A stretch of 11,895 nucleotides of DNA from Flavobacteriales bacterium (GTDB taxonomy: Bacteria > Bacteroidota > Bacteroidia > Flavobacteriales_D > SKUL01), in NCBI GenBank assembly GCA_007129985.1, contig SKUL01000282.1, forward strand, positions 1 through 11,895, in the 5' to 3' direction. The notes beneath the pieces were generated by a model. That model searched no databases. It had not been told where the DNA came from and was given only the letters and a program-made list of their open reading frames with translations. The position numbers and the translations under genes were made by a program. The first letter of the stretch is position 1. Each line of letters starts with the position of its first letter. Of this stretch, positions 7,456 through 11,895 are shown one piece after another.

Positions 7456-8355
7456 TCAAGCCAGCACGATGCGCGCCACCGCGTTCAGCTCGCCGCGTTC
7501 GTTTAGGAAATGCAGCAGGTAGCTGCCCTTTTGAAGGTCAGACAAGTCAATCATTCCTTTATCGGCAACGAGGGGCAGCTTTTTGGCCAAAGAGCCGGAC
7601 GTGGCGTAAACCAACACCTCGGCAGAGCCGCGAACATCGTAGTTCAGAAAATCACGGGTTGGATTGGGATAGGTCTTCGCCTCTAGGATTTCCTGCAACG
7701 GAACCGAGGTTGTGGTGAAGTTGAGCGCCAGGTCATCGAGGATAAACACCGAGCCGTTTTGTGGACTGTGTGCAGAGCTCGACACCAATACCACCATAAT
7801 CGTGTCGGGCGCAGCGTCACTCATGTATTCAATCGGACCGTCGAAAAAGGTGAATGTATTGGTAGCTTGGGTTGCGAAGTGGCCGCCCATTCCGACGGTG
7901 TCGCGTTTGTTGTCGAGCGCGTTCCACCGCGTGAGCACCACCCCAACCTGACCGGTATCCACATTCGCAGGGCTGTATTGATACCATCCGCTGATGCTTT
8001 CAGGGCGCAGGTTGAAAGGGAGGCCGCCTTCAATTTGCCGGGTTTGGATGTTGAAATTCCCCGTGAGGCAAAGCCCCGGTATCACCTCGTTGGCCAGCAA
8101 AAAGAACTGACTCTGAAGTTTAAGTGCATATTGCCCGCTGTACACTTCGTTAGGATTAGATGCTCTGCGCACCGTGGTAACTCCGAACAAGGCTGTTTCA
8201 GAGTTGAGGGTACCCCAGCCCGCTGGGTTTCGGTAGCTATTGAAAAAGCCGCCACCGTTTACCCATTCTTCAAATCCGCCGTTGGGCACGTCATCCTGGG
8301 CGTGAACGTATGTCGCGGTGAGCAACGTGATTGCAAGAAAAAAGACATTACGCAT
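7456..8355 (-). CDS. Secreted beta-rich protein with T9SS type A sorting domain
   Basis: The 299-residue protein has a signal peptide (1-19, cleavage after VHA, before Q20). A central region (about 22-215) opens with PNGGFEEWVNGG and a nearby NPAGWGTLN. That 'N-GFE-W ... P-GW' pattern and the closing ILDDLAL strand resemble galactose-binding-like or PCMD-type carbohydrate-associated beta-sandwich domains. The C-terminal 74 residues (226-299) fit the Por/T9SS type A sorting domain: YPNPTRDFLNYDV, then LSDLQKGSYLLHF, ending ARIVLA. It is therefore probably exported to the cell surface or medium, with the tail removed by the sortase PorU. Ligand and role are unknown; glycan binding is inference. 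Its ATG overlaps the end of udk by 8 bases, so it is probably expressed with udk. Confidence 0.88.
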   Translation of the reverse strand: MRNVFFLAITLLTATYVHAQDDVPNGGFEEWVNGGGFFNSYRNPAGWGTLNSETALFGVTTVRRASNPNEVYSGQYALKLQSQFFLLANEVIPGLCLTGNFNIQTRQIEGGLPFNLRPESISGWYQYSPANVDTGQVGVVLTRWNALDNKRDTVGMGGHFATQATNTFTFFDGPIEYMSDAAPDTIMVVLVSSSAHSPQNGSVFILDDLALNFTTTSVPLQEILEAKTYPNPTRDFLNYDVRGSAEVLVYATSGSLAKKLPLVADKGMIDLSDLQKGSYLLHFLNERGELNAVARIVLA

Positions 8356-9019
8356 GGTGTGGAGAGTGAGAAACTGCGGGTAGTTCCACAGTCTGCTCTT
8401 TTAACACCGCAAGCAGGTGATTGTTTAACACCCTGAGCCCGTTCCTGTAGTGTGTGTTGTTGGTAACAATCACGTCCACAAGGTCGCGATAGGGGCGCAA
8501 GAACTTGTAGTAGGCCGGCATTACGTGGTGAAGCCACTGGTATCGCACAACCGATTCATCGTAGCCCCGCTCAACGGCATCGCGAGCAATGCGGCGTTGC
8601 AGCTTGATGTCGTGGCGCGCATCAATGTACACCTTCAGGTCTAGCATTTCCCAGATTTCGGTGAAGTGAAAAACAAAGAGTCCTTCCATTACGATGATGG
8701 GGGCAGGGTCTGCGCAGACCTGTTTGGGCTCTGCCCTGGGGTTATTGAAGTCGTACTCGCGGCGGCAAACCTGTTCACCGGCTACTAGTTTCTTCAGGTC
8801 GTTTACAAAGTCTTCGCGATGAATAGATGTCGGCAGGTCGAAGTTGATCTGCCCATGTACATCCGTTGCCTGCATTTCGCGCGGCAGGTAGTAGTTGTCT
8901 TGCGAGATAACGCAAATGCTTCCTTCGGGCATTCCGGCGCGCAATTCATTGAGGAAAGAAGTTTTTCCTGAGGCGCTGCCTCCTGCAATACCTACGATAT
9001 AGGGTTTGGGCTCCGACAT
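8348..9019 (-). CDS. udk: Uridine kinase
   Basis: The enzyme phosphorylates uridine (and usually cytidine) to the monophosphate in pyrimidine salvage, in the cytoplasm. The 223-residue product has the P-loop GGSASGKT (13-20), the QDNYY segment with candidate catalytic D41 (40-44), INFDLPTSI (58-66), the substrate-binding YDFNNPRAEP (89-98), E112 in VMEGLFVF, and a lid region with RRIARDAVERG (142-152). The length is usual. The YDFNNPRA form differs from the YDYxxHTR of E. coli and B. subtilis; I believe this is the common Bacteroidota version, so the exact substrate range is less certain. The last codons overlap the start of the downstream secreted protein gene. Other P-loop kinases such as phosphoribulokinase are less likely by length and motif. 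Confidence 0.88.
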   Translation of the reverse strand: MSEPKPYIVGIAGGSASGKTSFLNELRAGMPEGSICVISQDNYYLPREMQATDVHGQINFDLPTSIHREDFVNDLKKLVAGEQVCRREYDFNNPRAEPKQVCADPAPIIVMEGLFVFHFTEIWEMLDLKVYIDARHDIKLQRRIARDAVERGYDESVVRYQWLHHVMPAYYKFLRPYRDLVDVIVTNNTHYRNGLRVLNNHLLAVLKEQTVELPAVSHSPHHA

Positions 9020-9026
9020 GCGCGGG

Positions 9027-9034
9027 TAAAGATA
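9027..9034 (-). promoter_or_regulatory. -7-like element immediately upstream of udk
   Basis: On the minus strand TATCTTTA, one mismatch from TAnnTTTG, ends 7 bases before the udk ATG, in the 35-base gap after the small secreted protein gene. If used, the transcript would have almost no leader. It could be chance, since udk may simply be co-transcribed with the gene upstream. Confidence 0.25.
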
Positions 9035-9054
9035 CGGTTTGCGGTTGAGAGGCC

Positions 9055-9420
9055 TTAGCGCAGCAGATTGAGAATTCCGGTCAGGCGGTCACTCTCACAT
9101 GGCCCGGCGTATTCAAGCACATAGAAATAGGACCCTTCGGGTGCGATGACACCCGAAACGGTTCGTCCATCCCAGCCCATTCCCGGACGGTCACTGTAAA
9201 AAATGAGTGTTCCGGCGCGATTAAACACCTGCAATTGGTAGGTATCGAAAGAAAGGATATTGTATTCGGGTCTGAAAAGGTCATTCACACCATCGCCGTT
9301 GGGTGTAAACACATTGGGCACTTTCACCGTAAGTGGTATGCGGTCGGGATGGTCGCAAGGAAGCTGTGCATTGGCGCTCCATGCAAGCATGAGGCTACAG
9401 ACGAGGGTGGCCCATTTCAT
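9055..9420 (-). CDS. Tiny secreted protein consisting almost only of a T9SS type B sorting domain
   Basis: This 121-residue protein has a signal peptide (1-18, cleavage after ANA, before Q19), about 16 linker residues, and then the gliding-motility-associated/CHU_C-type domain (about 35-121). The hallmark VPNVFTPNGDGVNDLF (34-49), then LQVFNRAGTLIF, GMGWDGR, APEGSYFYVLEY and the terminal GILNLLR all match the type B sorting signal. This domain is normally the tail of proteins of hundreds to thousands of residues; here no cargo precedes it. C22 and C108 could form a disulfide. It lies 47 bases downstream of purQ and 35 upstream of udk, all on the minus strand. It may be a minimal surface protein, a competitor for the secretion machinery, or the remnant of a larger gene. 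Confidence 0.87.
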   Translation of the reverse strand: MKWATLVCSLMLAWSANAQLPCDHPDRIPLTVKVPNVFTPNGDGVNDLFRPEYNILSFDTYQLQVFNRAGTLIFYSDRPGMGWDGRTVSGVIAPEGSYFYVLEYAGPCESDRLTGILNLLR

Positions 9421-9424
9421 ACAT

Positions 9425-9432
9425 CAAAAATA
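9425..9432 (-). promoter_or_regulatory. -7 element abutting the start codon of the type B sorting-domain gene
   Basis: On the minus strand TATTTTTG, a perfect TAnnTTTG match, ends 4 bases before the ATG at 9420. With the usual position of this element, transcription would start within a base or two of the A of the ATG, giving a leaderless mRNA. No -33 box at proper spacing is seen. Confidence 0.3.
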
Positions 9433-9443
9433 CGCAAGCTTTT

Positions 9444-9463
9444 CGCTTTGGTTGCACAAAGCG
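9444..9463 (-). other. 7-bp inverted repeat just after purQ
   Basis: On the minus strand CGCTTTG-TGCAAC-CAAAGCG forms a perfect 7-bp stem with a 6-base loop, beginning 4 bases after the purQ stop. No T-run follows on the minus strand (the next bases are AAAAGCTT), so it is not a standard terminator in that direction. It could be a weak processing or stabilising hairpin at the purQ 3' end, an operator for the next gene, or chance. Confidence 0.4.
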
Positions 9464-9467
9464 TTTG

Positions 9468-10169
9468 TCATACTTCGGATGCCGCGATGGTATCGAGGAT
9501 GGACTCAAAAATCAAGCGGCCGTCCACATTGCCCAGTTCAATATCTGCAGCGCGCTCGGGATGCGGCATCATGCCAAACACATTTTTTCCGGCGTTGCAC
9601 ACACCCGCAATGTTTGCCACCGAGCCGTTGGGGTTTGCAGCTTCGCTTACCTTGCCTTGTTCGTCGCAGTAGCGGAAGAGTACCTGGCCATTCTCCGTTA
9701 TTTTCTCGAGTTCATCATCCGGGAGGTAGTATTTGCCTTCGCCGTGAGCGATGGGGATTTTGAGTACATCGCCCGGTGGTATGCTGCGCGTTACCAAAGT
9801 CTCGTGATTGTCCGGGGTGAGGTACACATTCTTGCAAATGAACTGGCGGCTGTTATTGTGCAGGAGTGCTCCCGGGAGCATGCCGGCCTCGCAAAGTACC
9901 TGAAAGCCATTGCAGATTCCCAGCACATAACCGCCTTTTTCGCTGAAGCGTATCACCTGCTCCATGATGGGCGAAAAGCGCGCAATTGCACCTGATCGTA
10001 AGTAATCCCCGTAGGAAAAACCACCGGGAAGCACAATCATATTGCAACCTTTGAGGTCGGTGTCTTTGTGCCATAGTCGTTCTACCTGCTGACCCATGAT
10101 GGATTCGAGCACGTAAATCATGTCTTCATCGCAGTTGGAGCCCGGGAAAATTACAACGCCAAATTTCAT
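9468..10169 (-). CDS. purQ: Phosphoribosylformylglycinamidine synthase glutaminase subunit PurQ
   Basis: PurQ hydrolyses glutamine and passes ammonia to PurL for the fourth step of purine synthesis (FGAR to FGAM). The 233-residue product is a class I glutamine amidotransferase with the PurQ start KFGVVIFPGSNCDED. It has LPGGFSYGDYLRSGAIAR (47-64), the nucleophile C86 in GICNGFQVLCE, and the triad H203 and E205 in MPHPERA. Its length (about 220-235 expected) is that of a free-standing subunit. This implies that the organism has the small PurL and PurS rather than only the long fused enzyme. It is preceded by a -7-like element and by the DUF6427-like gene, and purD is three genes upstream, so it belongs to a loose purine neighbourhood. 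Confidence 0.96.
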   Translation of the reverse strand: MKFGVVIFPGSNCDEDMIYVLESIMGQQVERLWHKDTDLKGCNMIVLPGGFSYGDYLRSGAIARFSPIMEQVIRFSEKGGYVLGICNGFQVLCEAGMLPGALLHNNSRQFICKNVYLTPDNHETLVTRSIPPGDVLKIPIAHGEGKYYLPDDELEKITENGQVLFRYCDEQGKVSEAANPNGSVANIAGVCNAGKNVFGMMPHPERAADIELGNVDGRLIFESILDTIAASEV

Positions 10170-10218
10170 AGAGTGTGTGATTTATGTTGTGTAGCGAGGC
10201 ATTCAGCTTTTGCTGCTG

Positions 10219-10226
10219 CGAAGGTA
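10219..10226 (-). promoter_or_regulatory. -7-like promoter element upstream of purQ
   Basis: On the minus strand TACCTTCG, one mismatch from TAnnTTTG, lies 49 bases before the purQ ATG, inside the 106-base gap after the DUF6427-like gene. The predicted leader is about 40 bases. No clear -33 box, PurR-like box or riboswitch structure is seen in the gap. Confidence 0.4.
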
Positions 10227-10275
10227 AGCATTCTGCACGGTGCGTTGATTGAACGCGGTCTATTTCTGATGGGAA

Positions 10276-11259
10276 TTATGCAGCCTGATTCCAGAAAATG
10301 AATCCAACGTTCATAAGCAGGGCCATGGCAATCAAAATGTAAAACAGGGTGGTTATCATCCAGTTTACCCGCTTGTCGGCCACGGCATATACCAACATGA
10401 GTGCGATGGGAAACCCTACAATCTGGAGGTTATTCATGCGTGGAAGACCAAAATAGAGCAGCGGAAAAATGGCCAGCGTTACGGCACCAAAAACCACGAG
10501 CACAAGGCGAAGATTGCGGTTGCGCATGGTGCTGCGCCCGAGCGATTGCAAAAAAGTTGGCGTTGCCACCAGCCCGAGCAATACAAAGAGCAAAGCAGCA
10601 CTGTATTTGAACACAGCGGGAGCGAGTGCGCGCGGTGCATCTGCTGTGCTTACCCACGGTTGGGGCCAGTCTGCTCCCATAAAGACGTAATAGATGCCGG
10701 CCGAAAGAAGTGCGATGGTCAGGAAACCACTCAATAGCGCCAACCATTCACGCCAGATAAAAGGTCGCAAAACGATAAGACTCAGCCACCCTGCAAGCAG
10801 CAATACAGTGAAAGGCAGATAGCACAACGCGGCGAGACCCAGCAACAGCCCAACGTCGTACATTTCGCGGATTACCCATGTTTGCCGGTACACCTGCATG
10901 ATGCGACGGAGCGCCAATAGCACAAATACCAATCCGGGCAGAAAATAGCTGTACACAAGCAAGGCCGGCGACCATGAAAACGCCAGCACAAAACACAGGC
11001 CCGGCAATTGATTGCGACGTTCTATCAGGTCGTATTGCTGAAAAAGCTGATTAAACACCAATGCTCCCAAAAACAAAAAAGCCAGTCCGATTCCGAGCAA
11101 GGCCTGTGGATGCAACAGCTCGTACAATCCGGGCAATACACTAAAATCAGAAATCGCGCCCGGAGAATACCACAAGCCCGGAAACCACAGCATCAAACCA
11201 ATGGGAATCAGCATGGCAAAGAGGATGGGCTGGTTGGAGCGGAAAATGCGTAGAATCAC
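10276..11259 (-). CDS. Polytopic membrane protein, DUF6427-like
   Basis: The 327-residue protein has about eight or nine hydrophobic segments spread over its whole length. It starts MILRIFRSNQPILFAM, and a short basic/aromatic motif (RPFIWREWLALLSGF) sits in the middle (about 165-179). The start pattern, size and position between purine genes match my recollection of the Flavobacteriia family DUF6427; this is memory, not a search. The start codon is GTG at 11259, which keeps the family-like N-terminus; the next in-frame ATG would drop 15 residues. Its cellular role is unknown. The helices and absence of catalytic motifs would suit a transporter, a channel or a polymer-handling membrane protein, but none of these can be shown. 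It is divergent from the 63-residue gene at 11328. Confidence 0.85.
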   Translation of the reverse strand: MILRIFRSNQPILFAMLIPIGLMLWFPGLWYSPGAISDFSVLPGLYELLHPQALLGIGLAFLFLGALVFNQLFQQYDLIERRNQLPGLCFVLAFSWSPALLVYSYFLPGLVFVLLALRRIMQVYRQTWVIREMYDVGLLLGLAALCYLPFTVLLLAGWLSLIVLRPFIWREWLALLSGFLTIALLSAGIYYVFMGADWPQPWVSTADAPRALAPAVFKYSAALLFVLLGLVATPTFLQSLGRSTMRNRNLRLVLVVFGAVTLAIFPLLYFGLPRMNNLQIVGFPIALMLVYAVADKRVNWMITTLFYILIAMALLMNVGFIFWNQAA

Positions 11260-11263
11260 GCGC

Positions 11264-11271
11264 TAAAAATA
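11264..11271 (-). promoter_or_regulatory. -7-like element immediately upstream of the DUF6427-like gene
   Basis: On the minus strand TATTTTTA, one mismatch from TAnnTTTG, ends 4 bases before the GTG start at 11259. If functional it would give a leaderless transcript. AT-rich chance matches are possible. Confidence 0.25.
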
Positions 11272-11293
11272 ACGCTCTTTCCACGAGATGTAC

Positions 11294-11301
11294 TACTTTT
11301 G
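11294..11301 (+). promoter_or_regulatory. Bacteroidota -7 promoter element upstream of the DUF6341-like gene
   Basis: TACTTTTG is a perfect TAnnTTTG match, 26 bases before the ATG at 11328, in the 68-base divergent region. The predicted leader is about 20 bases. A -33 TTG is not evident. Confidence 0.5.
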
Positions 11302-11327
11302 GAGCCGACTCATTAAGCACCTGTACC

Positions 11328-11519
11328 ATGGACTATATCGTAAACCCCCTCGGAAAACTGGTTGTATGGACGTTCGACGCCCTGTTGGTCCCGATTGGCG
11401 ACCTTGGAGTAAACCCAAACACCATCTTCATTGTGATGGGATTCTTCGGACTTTTCTACTGGTTGCGAGCCCAGTCAAAGTACAATAAAGAGGCTGAGCA
11501 GAACGGAACGCTTCAGTAG
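11328..11519 (+). CDS. Small single-span membrane protein, DUF6341-like
   Basis: The 63-residue protein has an amphipathic or semi-hydrophobic N-terminal part (about 5-26), one clear membrane helix (about 31-46, ending GLFYWLRAQSK) and a charged hydrophilic tail (YNKEAEQNGTLQ). The aromatic YWL followed by a basic/acidic tail resembles the short Flavobacteriia family DUF6341, which I recall near DUF6427 and purD; this assignment is from memory. The ATG at 11328 follows a -7 element; a longer ORF in another frame (11288-11488) lacks membrane character and is discarded. The gene is divergent from the DUF6427-like gene (68-base gap) and convergent with purD (26-base gap). Function is unknown; it may act with the DUF6427-like protein. 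Confidence 0.75.
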   Translation: MDYIVNPLGKLVVWTFDALLVPIGDLGVNPNTIFIVMGFFGLFYWLRAQSKYNKEAEQNGTLQ

Positions 11520-11545
11520 AGTCTGCTGAAAAGCGCTGTAGGCGT

Positions 11546-11895
11546 TTACCGCCCCACTTTCATTTCGAGTAAATCCTGACCGATGTCTGTACGGAGGCTT
11601 TTTCCTTCGAACTGCACGTTATTGGCCGCTTCGTAGGCTTTGCCCAGTGCGCGCTCAAGGTCTTTCCCAAAAGCTGTGATGGCTACTACCCGTCCGCCGG
11701 AAGTCTGCACCGAGTCGTTGTCGCCAAAGGTTGTTCCCGCCTGAAAAACAAGCACATTTTCGGATACAGCATCGAGGCCGGTAATGGTTTTTCCTTTCGC
11801 GTAGCTTCCCGGGTAGCCTCCTGAAACGAGCATCACCGTGGCAGCCGTGCGCTCGTCCACCTCCACATGGCGCTCAGAAAGCGTTCCTGTGGCAA
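11546..11895 (-). CDS. purD: Phosphoribosylamine-glycine ligase PurD, C-terminal part (cut by window edge)
   Basis: PurD joins phosphoribosylamine and glycine using ATP to give GAR, the second step of purine synthesis. Only the last 116 complete codons are in the window; the frame stays open to base 11895, so the GTG at 11866 is internal and not the start. The visible part contains the PurD C-terminal signature VMLVSGGYPGSYAKGK, then VFQAGT, SGGRVVAITAFGKDLERALGKAY, and the end of the GARS C-domain (RTDIGQDLLE). The stop is TAA at 11548-11546. No frameshift is seen in the visible part. It converges with the DUF6341-like gene, with 26 bases between the stops and no clear terminator. Confidence 0.95.
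   Translation of the reverse strand, partial: ATGTLSERHVEVDERTAATVMLVSGGYPGSYAKGKTITGLDAVSENVLVFQAGTTFGDNDSVQTSGGRVVAITAFGKDLERALGKAYEAANNVQFEGKSLRTDIGQDLLEMKVGR

Noticed and set aside
7456..8436. Plus-strand frames opposite the type A secreted protein (for example 7759-8436)
   Set aside because: They are antisense to a protein with a convincing signal peptide and sorting domain, have no recognisable domain, and would cross the udk/secreted-gene overlap.
11508..11546. Bidirectional terminator between the DUF6341-like gene and purD
   Set aside because: Short complementary pieces exist (TTCAG/CTGAA, AACGC/GCGTT), but the stems are 5 bp, the loops irregular, and no T-run follows on either strand.
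11546..11866. Complete 106-codon gene starting at GTG 11866
   Set aside because: The frame is open to the window edge and the added residues continue the PurD sequence, so this is the C-terminal part of purD and not a separate gene.
1..11895. Mobile elements, CRISPR arrays, toxin-antitoxin pairs, tRNA or rRNA
   Set aside because: I looked for transposase or integrase motifs, regularly spaced repeats, paired small ORFs and tRNA cloverleaf signatures on both strands and found none I could support.

Overview
The window looks like a chromosomal segment of a Bacteroidota bacterium, most likely of the order Flavobacteriales. Three things point there. Two secreted proteins end in type IX secretion sorting domains, one of type A and one of type B. 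Several genes are preceded by the Bacteroidota -7 promoter element TAnnTTTG rather than a strong Shine-Dalgarno. Several families are ones I associate with this phylum (a DUF6427-like membrane protein and a DUF6341-like small protein beside purine genes, and the gene order yicC-gmk-nadD). The sequence is densely coded and of moderate GC. I see no insertion sequence, phage gene, CRISPR array, tRNA or rRNA, and no intergenic gap longer than about 110 bases.

Left part, plus strand (1-7445). A small four-helix membrane protein (62-517) is followed by the ribosome-associated GTPase HflX and, 3 bases later, an EamA/DMT transporter. A new promoter-like element then precedes a tightly coupled housekeeping block: yicC (RNase), gmk (guanylate kinase) and nadD (NAD synthesis), joined by stop/start overlaps. 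Next comes an isolated unit: a sigma-54-like -24/-12 promoter, a 49-codon ORF (4884-5033) and a strong intrinsic terminator. A 641-residue secreted or periplasmic TPR protein follows and overlaps by 4 bases an S4-domain protein related to heat shock protein Hsp15 (hslR).

Right part, mostly minus strand (7456-11895). Read in the direction of transcription, it holds the end of purD (cut by the window edge), a DUF6427-like polytopic membrane protein, purQ, a tiny secreted protein that is almost only a T9SS type B sorting domain, a uridine kinase, and a secreted beta-rich protein with a T9SS type A sorting domain. One plus-strand gene, a 63-residue single-span membrane protein resembling DUF6341, lies between purD and the DUF6427-like gene and is divergent from the latter.

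Taken together this is mostly core-genome territory: nucleotide metabolism (gmk, udk, purQ, purD), NAD synthesis (nadD) and ribosome or RNA quality control (hflX, yicC, hslR), with exported proteins of unknown role mixed in. I do not see a defence island or a large new system. The items most worth a second look are the sigma-54-like small-ORF unit, the sorting domain without cargo, and the unknown membrane proteins embedded among purine genes.
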